Origin: Phaeobacter sp. 11ANDIMAR09
Lineage (GTDB): Bacteria > Pseudomonadota > Alphaproteobacteria > Rhodobacterales > Rhodobacteraceae
Length of the DNA: 64,000 nt
Reading direction: 5' to 3'
Assembly: GCF_001294455.1 (NCBI RefSeq)
Contig: NZ_LIKT01000014.1
Span: 1-64,000, forward strand
In this document: in pieces, positions 56,004-64,000 of the stretch
How the letters are laid out: each line of letters begins with the position of its first letter
Position numbering within the stretch: the stretch's first letter is position 1
The notes under the pieces: model-generated
Told to the model about the DNA's origin: nothing
The model's database searches: none
The model's input: only the letters and a program-made list of their open reading frames with translations
Position numbers and translations under genes: made by a program

Positions 56004-56807
56004 CTATTTGGTAATGTCTGGAGCGTCGACAGCTTTCATGCCAACCACGTGGTAGCCCGCATCCACATGCAGGTTCTCACCGGTGACACCGGAGCTGAGG
56101 TCGGACAGAAGATAGAGGGCAGATTTCCCAACATCATCAGTCGTCACATTGCGGCGCAGGGGCGAGTTGTACTCGTTCCACTTCATAATGTAGCGGAAAT
56201 CACCAATGCCTGAGGCGGCCAGGGTCTTGATTGGACCGGCAGAGATCGCGTTGACGCGAATACCGTCCTTGCCCAGATCCTCGGCCAGGTATTTGACCGA
56301 TGCCTCGAGCGCGGCCTTGGCAACACCCATGACATTATAATGTGGCATAACCTGCTCGGCCCCATAATAGGTCAGGGTCAGCATCGAGCCACCTTCGGAC
56401 ATCATCTTTTCCGCGCGTTTTGCAATGGCGGTAAAGGAATAGACCGAGATGTCCATGGTCATCTGGAAATTGTCACGGCTGGTGTCGACATAGCGACCGC
56501 GCAGCTCGTTCTTGTCGGAAAAACCGATGGCATGGACAACAAAGTCCAGCTTGCCCCACTTTTCCTCCAATGAGGCAAACAGCGCATCCATTGAGGCCTC
56601 GTCCGAGACATCGCAGGGCAGGACAATATCGCTGCCTAACTGTTCGGCCAGCGGCCCAACGCGTTTTTTCAGGGCGTCGCCCTGATAGGAAAAGGCAAGC
56701 TCGGCACCGGCATCGGCACAGGCCTTGGCGATTCCCCAGGCAATCGATTTGTCATTGGCCAGGCCCATGATCAGACCGCGCTTGCCGGTCATCAGTTGAT
56801 TAGACAT
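56004..56807 (-). CDS. fabI: Enoyl-ACP reductase FabI
   Basis: This 267-residue NADH-dependent enzyme completes each fatty acid elongation cycle. GLIMGLANDKSIAWGIAKA is the typical FabI cofactor motif. The catalytic tyrosines and lysine are in LTYYGAEQVMPHYNVMGVAKAALEA, with Y-x6-K spacing. SAGPIKTLAASGIGDF is the substrate loop. Some alphaproteobacteria have two fabI genes; the other would lie outside the window. Confidence 0.95.
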   Translation of the reverse strand: MSNQLMTGKRGLIMGLANDKSIAWGIAKACADAGAELAFSYQGDALKKRVGPLAEQLGSDIVLPCDVSDEASMDALFASLEEKWGKLDFVVHAIGFSDKNELRGRYVDTSRDNFQMTMDISVYSFTAIAKRAEKMMSEGGSMLTLTYYGAEQVMPHYNVMGVAKAALEASVKYLAEDLGKDGIRVNAISAGPIKTLAASGIGDFRYIMKWNEYNSPLRRNVTTDDVGKSALYLLSDLSSGVTGENLHVDAGYHVVGMKAVDAPDITK

Positions 56808-56997
56808 TCAGGTTCTCCGCCTGTGATCCGTGAAGTTAAAGACGTTTAATATGATGGCGCGTCTGCTTCAAGGGGCGACCTTTCATGTTCATCTCACTGT
56901 CTGCTCCTCTTCTGAACAGCCCCACTTGTGGTCGGTGGCACTTGCTGTTCCCAAAGGTGCTGCCTAGTGTGCGGATGAAAACAGACAGGAGGCTCTT

Positions 56998-57603
56998 ATG
57001 AGTGAACGTTCAGGGCTCTTTGCCGGCGATGACCCCTTTGAAATTGCCCGCACCTGGCTGGCGGAGGCCGAAAAGTCCGAGATCAATGATCCCAACGCCA
57101 TTGCGCTGGCGACGGTGGATGCAGATGGGCTGCCAAACGTGCGCATGGTCCTTCTGAAAGAGGTCGAACCAGAGGCTTTTGTTTTTTACACAAATTACGA
57201 GAGTGCCAAGGCGCAGGAATTGGATCAGGCGGGCAAGGGGTCCTTTGTCATTCATTGGAAATCTCTGCGTCGGCAAATCCGGGTGCGGGGCACGATCACT
57301 CGGGAAGAGGGACCAAAGGCAGACGAGTATTATGCTTCGCGCTCGCTCAAAAGCCGCCTTGGGGCCTGGGCGTCACGGCAGTCCCGCCCGCTTGAAAGTC
57401 GGGCCAGTCTGATGGCCGAGGTAGCAAAGGTCACTGCCACCAAGGGACCGAATCCCCCCCGACCACCATTTTGGGGTGGCTACCGCATCACACCGGTCGA
57501 AATTGAGTTCTGGGCGGATGGGGCGTTTCGTTTACACGACCGTTTTACTTGGAAAAGAGGTTCCGAACAGGACAAATGGTCGGTTTTCCGCCTAAATCCT
57601 TAA
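56998..57603 (+). CDS. pdxH: Pyridoxamine 5'-phosphate oxidase
   Basis: This 201-residue FMN enzyme makes pyridoxal 5'-phosphate. [41 protein letters not shown] and [14 protein letters not shown] are PdxH motifs, and the end [24 protein letters not shown] is diagnostic. AGGAGG lies upstream of the ATG. The gene is divergent from fabI. Confidence 0.95.
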   Translation: MSERSGLFAGDDPFEIARTWLAEAEKSEINDPNAIALATVDADGLPNVRMVLLKEVEPEAFVFYTNYESAKAQELDQAGKGSFVIHWKSLRRQIRVRGTITREEGPKADEYYASRSLKSRLGAWASRQSRPLESRASLMAEVAKVTATKGPNPPRPPFWGGYRITPVEIEFWADGAFRLHDRFTWKRGSEQDKWSVFRLNP

Positions 57604-57722
57604 GGTCTTTGCGAGGAAAATAGCACTTTCCTAACAAATGGGAGGGTTTTTGCTTGAAATCCGGCAGTGAAATCGCGCATCACGTCATTACGAAAATGAA
57701 AAAGACGCAGTGGATGAGATAA

Positions 57723-58265
57723 GTGGCAGAAGATCTGAGCAGCCTGCAGCAAATCCAAGGCCTTGTTAAGTGGTTTGATCCCTCCAAGGGATTTGGTTTT
57801 GTTGTGTCCGATTTGGGCGGCCCTGACATTTTGTTGCACGTGAATGTACTCCGTAACTTTGGACAGAGTTCGGTTGCGGACGGCACCCGTGTCGAAATCG
57901 TAACTCATCGGACTGACCGAGGTGTGCAAGCGGTCGAAGTTTTGGCGATACATCCGCCAGAGCGGGAGGAAACTCCGGTTCTGAGCGATTTTGCCGATTT
58001 TGACCGGTCCGACCTGGAATCCAAACCTCTGGTGCCAGCGCGGGTCAAATGGTTCAACAAGGGCAAGGGGTTTGGCTTTGCCAATATCTTTGGTCGCAGC
58101 GAAGATGTTTTCCTGCATGTTGAAGTCCTGCGCCAATCCGGCCTGGCAGATCTGCAACCCGGCGAGGCGCTGGCGCTGCGGGTGATTGATGGCAAACGTG
58201 GTCAGATGGCCGCCGAGGTTCAAGCCTGGGAAGCCGCTCTGGTTGATAGCGATCAGGACAATTGA
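57723..58265 (+). CDS. Double cold-shock-domain protein
   Basis: This 180-residue protein holds two cold-shock domains, at about residues 10-75 (GLVKWFDPSKGFGFVVSD) and 100-170 (ARVKWFNKGKGFGFANIFG), joined by an acidic linker. The RNP1-like KGFGF motif is intact in both, so each can bind single-stranded nucleic acid. It starts with GTG at 57723. A 119-base leader separates it from pdxH, a plausible place for temperature-responsive folding. The double layout is common in alphaproteobacteria. Confidence 0.9.
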   Translation: MAEDLSSLQQIQGLVKWFDPSKGFGFVVSDLGGPDILLHVNVLRNFGQSSVADGTRVEIVTHRTDRGVQAVEVLAIHPPEREETPVLSDFADFDRSDLESKPLVPARVKWFNKGKGFGFANIFGRSEDVFLHVEVLRQSGLADLQPGEALALRVIDGKRGQMAAEVQAWEAALVDSDQDN

Positions 58266-58269
58266 TCGG

Positions 58270-58758
58270 ATGCGGCGGTTGAGAGCCTCTCTCGTCGCTC
58301 CGGCCTTGGCCCTGCTTTTTGGCCTGGGCCTCTCCTCTCCAACACTCGCCGCTGACTGTCGCTCGGATCGGGTCGACTTGCGCGGCCACTGGGGGCAGAC
58401 CTCTTTTTCTGTTGAAATCGCAGATGATGAAGCGGAGCGGGCGCAGGGCTTGATGTTCCGCGAAAGTCTGGCGCGCGGCGCTGGCATGCTCTTTGTCTAT
58501 CCCGAACCGCAGACAGCGGCCTTTTGGATGAAGAACACCCTCATTCCACTCGATATTATCTTTTTGGACCAAACCGGCCGCGTCATCCAGATCCAGGCGA
58601 ATGCGATTCCCGGGGATCTGACACCGCTTCCGGGTGGGGATAATGTTTTTGCCGTGCTCGAAATCAATGGCGGTCTGGCCGCGCGATATGGAATTTCGAT
58701 TGGTTCCGAGATGCGCCATAAAATTTTTTCAAAAACATCTCCGATTTGGCCATGTTAG
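58270..58758 (+). CDS. DUF192 family exported protein
   Basis: This encodes 162 residues. A signal peptide covers about residues 1-27 (ending near TLAA). The DUF192 fold follows with ERAQGLMFRESLARGAGMLFVYPEPQTAAFWMKNTLIPLDIIFLD, the family signature. Function is unknown; related proteins are found in the periplasm. ATG at 58270 lies four bases after the cold-shock gene stop. The upstream start near 58186 would overlap that gene and is rejected. Confidence 0.85.
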   Translation: MRRLRASLVAPALALLFGLGLSSPTLAADCRSDRVDLRGHWGQTSFSVEIADDEAERAQGLMFRESLARGAGMLFVYPEPQTAAFWMKNTLIPLDIIFLDQTGRVIQIQANAIPGDLTPLPGGDNVFAVLEINGGLAARYGISIGSEMRHKIFSKTSPIWPC

Positions 58759-58802
58759 GGGTTTTCAAATCAAACCACTGGCGTTAGGAACAGCGCACGG
58801 TC

Positions 58803-58879
58803 CGGGGCGTGGCGCAGTCTGGTAGCGCACCTGTTTTGGGTACAGGGGGTCGTGAGTTCGAATCTCGCCGCCCCGACCA
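58803..58879 (+). tRNA. tRNA-Pro (anticodon TGG)
   Basis: The cloverleaf is complete. Acceptor arms are CGGGGCG (58803-58809) and CGCCCCG (58869-58875), the anticodon stem CCTGT/ACAGG encloses TTTGGGT with TGG, and the T loop is TTCGAAT. CCA is encoded (58877-58879). It should read CCN proline codons. Confidence 0.97.
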
Positions 58880-58945
58880 CAATCACCTGAAAGCATTAGG
58901 CTTTTCGGTGGTGAGCATAAGAGAAAACCCCTTTGGGTTTGACCT

Positions 58946-58990
58946 AAAACGGGCAGTTCACACTTGGGTGTGACTGCCCGTTTTCTTTTT
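58946..58990 (+). terminator. Terminator of tRNA-Pro
   Basis: AAAACGGGCAGTTCACAC and GTGTGACTGCCCGTTTT form a long stem with a single bulged base, followed by CTTTTT. It lies 66 bases after the tRNA. Confidence 0.9.
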
Positions 58991-59500
58991 CACATCCTCG
59001 TATTGAACCGCGAAGGACGTGGCTTGGATGCCCTATTGTGCGGGCGCAGCCGCGGGAGCGCTTCGGTCAGTGTCTTGGTTCAACATGTCGGGTTTGGTCG
59101 CCGGTCTCGGGGTGGAATCACAGGTCGATTAGCCCGGGCCAGAGGCTGACGGCAGATTGCACATTAACCATTCCTTAAGGGGTTGACGCCGAGGCGCGGC
59201 AATAGGTTTCCAAAGCGTTAAATTTTAGCGGTTCAATTTTGTGCAGGTCGCCTCGGAACCCATGCAAGGATGCCACAGCGATTGGTAGGGCGTCACGTCA
59301 CCTTGCCAGGCTGTAGCGGCGCTCGATTATCGGGCGATCTCAATGTTCCGATCAGGGGGACTTTGAACTTCGAGAGGCAAGTCATTGCTGTTACCGGGAT
59401 TTTCGTACTCGACAGTTCTGTCACTTATGGTGCGAGAAAAAGCGCAGTCCTGTGGGTGAATCACTCAAGTCTGCAAACCCCGCGTTTTGGGGAAAAGGGT
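58991..59500 (+). other. Intergenic stretch ahead of nrdJ
   Basis: No convincing gene: a 103-residue frame from 59270 has no ribosome binding site or recognisable motifs. The stretch carries a CtrA-type box (59164-59178) with a TTGACG close behind it, and the left arm of an inverted repeat near its end. It may hold a distal promoter or a short untranslated RNA. I found no cobalamin riboswitch signature. Confidence 0.5.
59164..59178. promoter_or_regulatory. CtrA-type box TTAA-N7-TTAA
   Basis: TTAACCATTCCTTAA matches the CtrA full site TTAA-N7-TTAA exactly and contains the common TTAACCAT form. A TTGACG hexamer follows five bases later. It is 607 bases ahead of the nrdJ start, so its target transcript is uncertain. 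Confidence 0.6.
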
Positions 59501-59545
59501 CAACAGCAAAGATGGTTCAAAAATGGTAAAATATCCGTTGACCCT
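59496..59545. repeat. Inverted repeat spanning the nrdJ -35 region
   Basis: AGGGTCAAC (59496-59504) and GTTGACCCT (59537-59545) are perfect inverted copies 32 bases apart. The right copy contains the proposed -35 hexamer TTGACC. It could be a looping operator or a weak stem. Confidence 0.5.
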
Positions 59546-59566
59546 CTTGGGCGATATACGTCAAAT
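59538..59566 (+). promoter_or_regulatory. Putative nrdJ promoter
   Basis: TTGACC (59538-59543), a 17-base spacer and TCAAAT (59561-59566) form a moderate sigma-70-type promoter. The expected start near 59573 leaves a leader of about 210 bases ahead of nrdJ. Confidence 0.45.
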
Positions 59567-59588
59567 TGTGGGCACTCCTGATGGTGCT

Positions 59589-59600
59589 ACTAGATCTAGT
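59589..59600. promoter_or_regulatory. NrdR-box-like palindrome
   Basis: ACTAGATCTAGT is a perfect 12-base palindrome that matches the NrdR core ACTATATATAGT at 10 of 12 positions. It lies about 20 bases after the proposed start. A half-site like ACACAAGATA begins at 59630. NrdR boxes normally come in pairs ahead of ribonucleotide reductase genes. Confidence 0.5.
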
Positions 59601-59784
59601 TGGATTTTTGGCGACATGAGGAGGGGGAAACACAAGATAAATCCGAAAAAATGGCCGGCGAAGGCCTTGGAGAGCAGGCCCTTATACAGGCGTGCCGGTA
59701 CTATTTTGCTTTCCTTCTGGAAGGGCCACAGCTGCTGTGGCGGCAACAAAGCAACGAGACAGTCAACATCTCAAGGGGCAGAGA

Positions 59785-62700
59785 ATGAAGATCGAGCGCA
59801 AGTTTACCAAGGCAGGGCAGGACGCCTATAGAAGTCTGGATTTCATTTCGGCCACCTCCGAAATTCGCAACCCGGATGGCACAATTGTTTTCCGTCTGGA
59901 AAACATCGAAGTGCCCTCCAGCTGGAGCCAGGTGGCCAGCGATGTCATTGCGCAGAAGTATTTTCGAAAAGCTGGCGTTCCCGAGCGTTTGAAAAAGGTG
60001 AAGGAAGAGGGCGTTCCAGAATTCCTTTGGCGCTCGGTACCGGATGGTAAGGATGTCGCCACCTCTGGCGAAACCTCCTCTAAGCAGGTGTTTGATCGTC
60101 TTGCCGGCGCCTGGACCTATTGGGGCTGGAAGGGCGGCTATTTCACATGCGAGGAAGATGCGCGCTCTTACTTTGACGAGATGCGCTATATGCTGGCCTC
60201 TCAGCGGGCAGCGCCCAACAGCCCGCAGTGGTTCAACACTGGCCTGCATTGGGCCTATGGCATTGATGGTCCAGCCCAGGGGCATCACTATGTCGACTAC
60301 AAGACCGGTAAACTGACAAAATCCACCAGCTCTTACGAGCACCCGCAGCCCCATGCCTGTTTCATTCAGTCCGTTGCGGATGATCTGGTGAATGAGGGCG
60401 GCATTATGGACCTATGGGTCCGTGAGGCGCGCTTGTTTAAATATGGGTCTGGAACGGGCACCAATTTCAGCCATCTGCGCGGTGAGGGCGAAGCCCTGTC
60501 CGGCGGCGGTAAATCCTCTGGTCTGATGGGTTTTCTCAAGATCGGTGACCGGGCGGCTGGCGCGATCAAATCCGGGGGCACCACCCGCCGCGCGGCCAAG
60601 ATGGTCATTGTGGATGCGGATCACCCTGATATCGAAGACTTCATCCAATGGAAGGTCATCGAAGAGCAGAAAGTTGCCGCCATTGTTGCGGGCTCCAAGA
60701 TGCACGAAAAGATGCTCAACAGCATCTTTGCCGCGATCCGCTCCTGGGATGGTGCCGCAGAGGACGCCTATGAGCCTGGTATCAACCCGGCGCTGAAAAA
60801 GGCGGTGCGCGAGGCCAAGAAGGTCGCGATCCCCGAAACCTATATCAAGCGGGTGCTGGACTATGCCAAACAGGGCTATGACAGCATTGAGTTCCCGACC
60901 TATGACACGGATTGGGATTCCGAGGCCTATAGCTCTGTCTCGGGTCAGAACTCCAACAACTCGATCCGGGTCACCAATGCCTTCCTGCATGCGGTGAAAA
61001 AGGATGCCGACTGGCAGCTGATCAACCGCACCGATGGCAAGGTTGCCAAAACCGTCAAGGCGCGGGATCTGTGGGAAAAGGTCGGCCATGCTGCCTGGGC
61101 CTGTGCCGATCCCGGCATTCAGTTTCACGACACCGTGAATGAATGGCACACCTGCCCGAATGATGGCGAGATCCGGGGCTCAAACCCCTGTTCTGAATAC
61201 ATGTTCCTGGATGACACCGCCTGTAACCTGGCCTCGCTGAATCTGCTGACCTTTTATAAGGATGGCAAGTTCCAGGCTGAAGACTACATGCATGCCTGCC
61301 GTCTGTGGACTGTGACGCTCGAAATTTCGGTCACCATGGCGCAGTTCCCCTCGAAAGAGATTGCGCAGCGCTCTTATGACTTCCGCACCCTGGGCCTGGG
61401 CTATGCCAATATCGGCGGCCTGCTGATGAATATGGGTTATGGCTATGACAGCGACGAGGGACGGGCGCTTTGTGGGTCGCTGACTGCGCTGATGACTGGC
61501 GTTGCCTATGCCACCTCGGCCGAGATGGCCTCGGAGCTGGGGGCTTTCGCCGGCTATGCGCGCAACTCTGATGCCATGCTCAAGGTCATTCGCAACCACC
61601 GCAATGCCGCCATGGGCAAGGCCACCGGATATGAGGGCCTGTCGGTTCCTCCGGTTCCTCTGGACATTTCCGGCTGCCCGGATGCGCGGCTGGCCGATCT
61701 GGCAATGGGCGCCTGGGACGAAGCACTGGAGTTGGGCGAAAAACACGGCTATCGCAACGCACAAACCACGGTGATCGCGCCCACCGGCACCATTGGCCTG
61801 GTGATGGACTGCGATACCACCGGGATCGAGCCTGACTTTGCTCTGGTGAAGTTCAAGAAACTGGCCGGGGGTGGGTATTTCAAGATCATCAACCGTTCGG
61901 TGCCTTCCGCACTCGAAGGCTTGGGCTACAGCTCCTCGCAGATCGAAGAGATCGTCTCATATGCGGTGGGTCATGCAAGCCTTGGCAATGCGCCCGGTAT
62001 CAACCACACCTCGCTGACCGGTCATGGCTTTGGACCAAATGAGCTCTCCAAGATCGACAACGCTTTGGAATCAGCCTTTGATATTCGCTTTGTCTTCAAC
62101 CAGTGGACCCTGGGTGAGGATTTCTGCACCGGCGTCCTGGGCATCCCGGCGAAAAAGCTGAACGATCCCACCTTTGATCTGCTGCGCCACCTGGGCTTTG
62201 GCAAAGCGGATATCGATGCGGCCAATGACCACGTCTGCGGCACTATGACCCTGGAGGGTGCGCCGCATCTGAAGGAAGAGCACTATCAGATCTTTGACTG
62301 TGCCAACCCCTGCGGCAAGAAAGGCAAACGCTACCTTGGCGTCGAGAGCCATATCCGCATGATGGCTGCCGCGCAGAGCTTTATCTCAGGCGCGATCTCC
62401 AAGACCATCAATATGCCCAATGATGCGGCCATTGAAGAGTGCCAAAAAGCCTATGAGCTCAGCTGGTCCTTGGGCGTCAAGGCCAACGCGCTCTACCGCG
62501 ATGGCTCCAAGTTGAGCCAGCCTCTGGCCGCTGCATTGGTTGAGGATGACGACGAGGCGGCCGAAGTGCTGGAAACTGGCAACGTCCAGGAGAAAGCCGT
62601 TGTTCTCGCAGAGAAAATTGTTGAGAAGATCGTCGTTAAGGAAGTGGTGAAATCCCACCGCACCAAGATGCCTCATCGCCGCAAAGGCTATACCCAGAAG

Positions 62701-63435
62701 GCGGTTGTGGGCGGTCACAAGGTCTATCTGCGTACTGGCGAATATGAGAGCGGCACCCTGGGTGAGATCTTCATCGACATGCACAAAGAGGGTGCGGGTT
62801 TCCGGGCGATGATGAACAACTTTGCCATCGCCGTGTCGGTTGGTCTGCAATATGGTGTGCCGCTGGAAGAGTTTGTTGATGCCTTCACCTTTACCAAGTT
62901 TGAGCCCGCCGGCATGGTACAAGGCAATGACTCGATCAAGAATGCCACTTCGGTGCTGGATTATGTCTTCCGTGAGTTGGCGGTCAGCTATCTGGACCGC
63001 ACCGACCTGGCCCATGTGAAGCCCGAAGGCCCGGCCTTTGACGATATCGGCCGCGGCGAGGAGGAGGGGGTCTCGAACCTCTCTGAGATCAGCGAAAGCG
63101 CGGCGACCCGCTCGCTCGAAGTGCTCAAGCAGATTTCCTCGACAGGCTATCTGCGCAAACGTCTGCCACAGGATCTGGTGGTGCTGCAGGGTGGGCAGAC
63201 CGGTGAGACCGGACTGTTGGATAGTGGAGCACCCGTGGCTGACCCGGTTTCGGACCTGCAATCCCTGGTACCAGAAACCTCTGTGGCCCCGGCCACCGGG
63301 ATGGATGCCCGGACCAAGGCAAAGATGCAGGGCTATGAGGGGGAAGCCTGTGGGGAATGTGGGAACTACACCTTGGTGCGCAACGGCACCTGTATGAAGT
63401 GCAATACCTGCGGGGCCACCTCCGGCTGTTCCTGA
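59785..63435 (+). CDS. nrdJ: Class II (B12-dependent) ribonucleotide reductase
   Basis: This 1216-residue enzyme reduces ribonucleotides with adenosylcobalamin and so works with or without oxygen. [15 protein letters not shown] near residue 145 and [23 protein letters not shown] near residue 465 hold substrate-loop and active-site residues. [20 protein letters not shown] near residue 665 is also typical. The C-terminus ends in a zinc-ribbon-like [22 protein letters not shown] with redox cysteines. ATG at 59785 begins the conserved MKIERKFTK; the frame is open another 93 bases upstream without similarity. Confidence 0.96.
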   Translation: MKIERKFTKAGQDAYRSLDFISATSEIRNPDGTIVFRLENIEVPSSWSQVASDVIAQKYFRKAGVPERLKKVKEEGVPEFLWRSVPDGKDVATSGETSSKQVFDRLAGAWTYWGWKGGYFTCEEDARSYFDEMRYMLASQRAAPNSPQWFNTGLHWAYGIDGPAQGHHYVDYKTGKLTKSTSSYEHPQPHACFIQSVADDLVNEGGIMDLWVREARLFKYGSGTGTNFSHLRGEGEALSGGGKSSGLMGFLKIGDRAAGAIKSGGTTRRAAKMVIVDADHPDIEDFIQWKVIEEQKVAAIVAGSKMHEKMLNSIFAAIRSWDGAAEDAYEPGINPALKKAVREAKKVAIPETYIKRVLDYAKQGYDSIEFPTYDTDWDSEAYSSVSGQNSNNSIRVTNAFLHAVKKDADWQLINRTDGKVAKTVKARDLWEKVGHAAWACADPGIQFHDTVNEWHTCPNDGEIRGSNPCSEYMFLDDTACNLASLNLLTFYKDGKFQAEDYMHACRLWTVTLEISVTMAQFPSKEIAQRSYDFRTLGLGYANIGGLLMNMGYGYDSDEGRALCGSLTALMTGVAYATSAEMASELGAFAGYARNSDAMLKVIRNHRNAAMGKATGYEGLSVPPVPLDISGCPDARLADLAMGAWDEALELGEKHGYRNAQTTVIAPTGTIGLVMDCDTTGIEPDFALVKFKKLAGGGYFKIINRSVPSALEGLGYSSSQIEEIVSYAVGHASLGNAPGINHTSLTGHGFGPNELSKIDNALESAFDIRFVFNQWTLGEDFCTGVLGIPAKKLNDPTFDLLRHLGFGKADIDAANDHVCGTMTLEGAPHLKEEHYQIFDCANPCGKKGKRYLGVESHIRMMAAAQSFISGAISKTINMPNDAAIEECQKAYELSWSLGVKANALYRDGSKLSQPLAAALVEDDDEAAEVLETGNVQEKAVVLAEKIVEKIVVKEVVKSHRTKMPHRRKGYTQKAVVGGHKVYLRTGEYESGTLGEIFIDMHKEGAGFRAMMNNFAIAVSVGLQYGVPLEEFVDAFTFTKFEPAGMVQGNDSIKNATSVLDYVFRELAVSYLDRTDLAHVKPEGPAFDDIGRGEEEGVSNLSEISESAATRSLEVLKQISSTGYLRKRLPQDLVVLQGGQTGETGLLDSGAPVADPVSDLQSLVPETSVAPATGMDARTKAKMQGYEGEACGECGNYTLVRNGTCMKCNTCGATSGCS

Positions 63436-63458
63436 TCCCTTTACCAATTTAGGTCTTG

Positions 63459-63490
63459 AGGCGCCAAATCCCATGGGTTTGGCGCCTTTT
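63459..63490 (+). terminator. Terminator of nrdJ
   Basis: AGGCGCCAAA and TTTGGCGCCT pair across a nine-base loop and are followed by TTT. It lies 23 bases after the nrdJ stop. A second TTGGCGCC occurs 13 bases later. Confidence 0.88.
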
Positions 63491-63711
63491 CATGTCTCAA
63501 ATTGGCGCCTTAATCCTTTGAAATAAACAGGAAAATCACCTCTGGGGCTCTCTCCTTTTTTTGAACTTTGGCTGCCCAAACCCAATTGAACTCCTCTCGA
63601 TCTGCTTGAAGTCTAAGGTCAGTGACTTGGCGTCATGACCCTTGGTTAGGCGTTGCTTGCTGGAATTAGTCCATATACGAACCAATTAAACACATGTTTT
63701 GGAGTCACCTC

Positions 63712-64000
63712 TTGTCCGTCAGGCTGCGCGTTTTTCATCAATTGCAAGTTGCCCATAGTGCCCTGTTCCGCGCCGCTGACCGGCGCACTCGGCAGGCAGT
63801 GGGACTTACAACCAGCCAGTTTGCAGTGCTCTTTGTGTTGTCGCAATCCGATGGCCAGCCGATTTCAGAAATCGCCAAGCGTCTGGCCATGGGGAAATCC
63901 AGCCTGACGGGATTGGTTGACCGTATGGTGGAGCGTGGGTTGGTTGCCCGAATTGCTTCGCCCCGCGATGGCCGGGTCACCAATATCCATCTCGAGGAAA
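63712..64000 (+). CDS. MarR-family transcriptional regulator (cut by window end)
   Basis: The frame is open to the last base. The product starts with a helical segment (HQLQVAHSALFRAADRRTRQAVGLTTSQFAVLFVL) and continues into a winged helix (SEIAKRLAMGKSSLTGLVDRMVERGLVARIASPRDGR), the MarR signature. TTG at 63712 was preferred because GGAG sits seven bases upstream; an in-frame ATG at 63694 lacks a ribosome binding site but cannot be excluded. The C-terminal part and any target gene lie beyond the window. Confidence 0.82.
   Translation, partial: MSVRLRVFHQLQVAHSALFRAADRRTRQAVGLTTSQFAVLFVLSQSDGQPISEIAKRLAMGKSSLTGLVDRMVERGLVARIASPRDGRVTNIHLEE

Noticed and set aside
59270-59581. 103-residue frame ahead of nrdJ
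   Set aside because: No ribosome binding site or recognisable motifs, and it runs through the inverted repeat and promoter elements.
58880-59784. Possible cobalamin riboswitch ahead of the B12-dependent reductase
   Set aside because: I could not find the conserved B12-box sequence or the expected stem arrangement; a covariance search would be decisive.

Overview
The window looks like chromosomal DNA of a marine alphaproteobacterium in the Rhodobacteraceae (Roseobacter group). This rests on the gene families: a TRAP transporter, a fused indolepyruvate ferredoxin oxidoreductase, short PurL, class II ribonucleotide reductase NrdJ, the ZapA plus coiled-coil pair, and monothiol glutaredoxin with BolA. 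It also rests on an alphaproteobacterial GTTC-N7-GTTC SOS box beside lexA and a TTAA-N7-TTAA CtrA-type site. The genus cannot be decided from what I can see. There is no phage, plasmid or CRISPR signature. The only mobile DNA is a broken IS3-family transposase end at the left edge.

Layout. 1-2.9 kb: IS3 remnant, a small membrane protein overlapping a chemoreceptor gene, and about 0.5 kb of probably decayed DNA. 2.9-7.9 kb: a catabolic locus with a divergent GntR repressor, TRAP transporter DctPQM, an unlisted 40-residue membrane microprotein and a tartrate/D-malate dehydrogenase, with a near-perfect palindromic operator on the promoter. 7.9-8.5 kb: a frameshifted GT41 glycosyltransferase relic. 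8.5-13.2 kb: L,D-transpeptidase, mmsA with a divergent LysR gene, a CBS protein and coaD. 13.3-19.2 kb: gap with a small membrane protein and repeated upstream sites, DUF808, an FkbM methyltransferase and tkt. 19.4-20.6 kb: zauP-like gene and zapA. 20.7-24.3 kb (minus strand): purL, a cysteine-cluster protein, bolA, a 39-residue membrane protein and grxD. 24.5-29.2 kb: a candidate small RNA, a LysR gene and the indolepyruvate oxidoreductase.

29.3-36.2 kb: acyltransferase, murI, argC, the cytochrome c maturation genes ccmE, ccmF and ccmH, and a PaaG-like enoyl-CoA hydratase. 36.4-43.4 kb: an RTX-repeat protein, gltA, gltX, comEC and lexA. 43.5-53.8 kb: moeA, moaC, trpC, ung, trpD and trpG as one minus-strand run, with trpE and a PpiD-like foldase separated from it by an oppositely oriented divergent polysaccharide deacetylase gene. 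53.9-58.8 kb: aminotransferase, xanthine phosphoribosyltransferase, fabI, pdxH, a double cold-shock protein, a DUF192 protein and tRNA-Pro. 58.9-64 kb: a 0.9-kb regulatory stretch, nrdJ and the start of a MarR regulator.

Most of the window is housekeeping: central carbon, amino acid, cofactor and DNA metabolism. The parts that could hide new biology are small: three membrane microproteins tucked into or beside operons (6639-6761, 13295-13438, 21080-21199), a well-formed sRNA candidate (24509-24585), phased repeats ahead of gap, and a layered control region ahead of nrdJ. I found no large undescribed multi-gene system.
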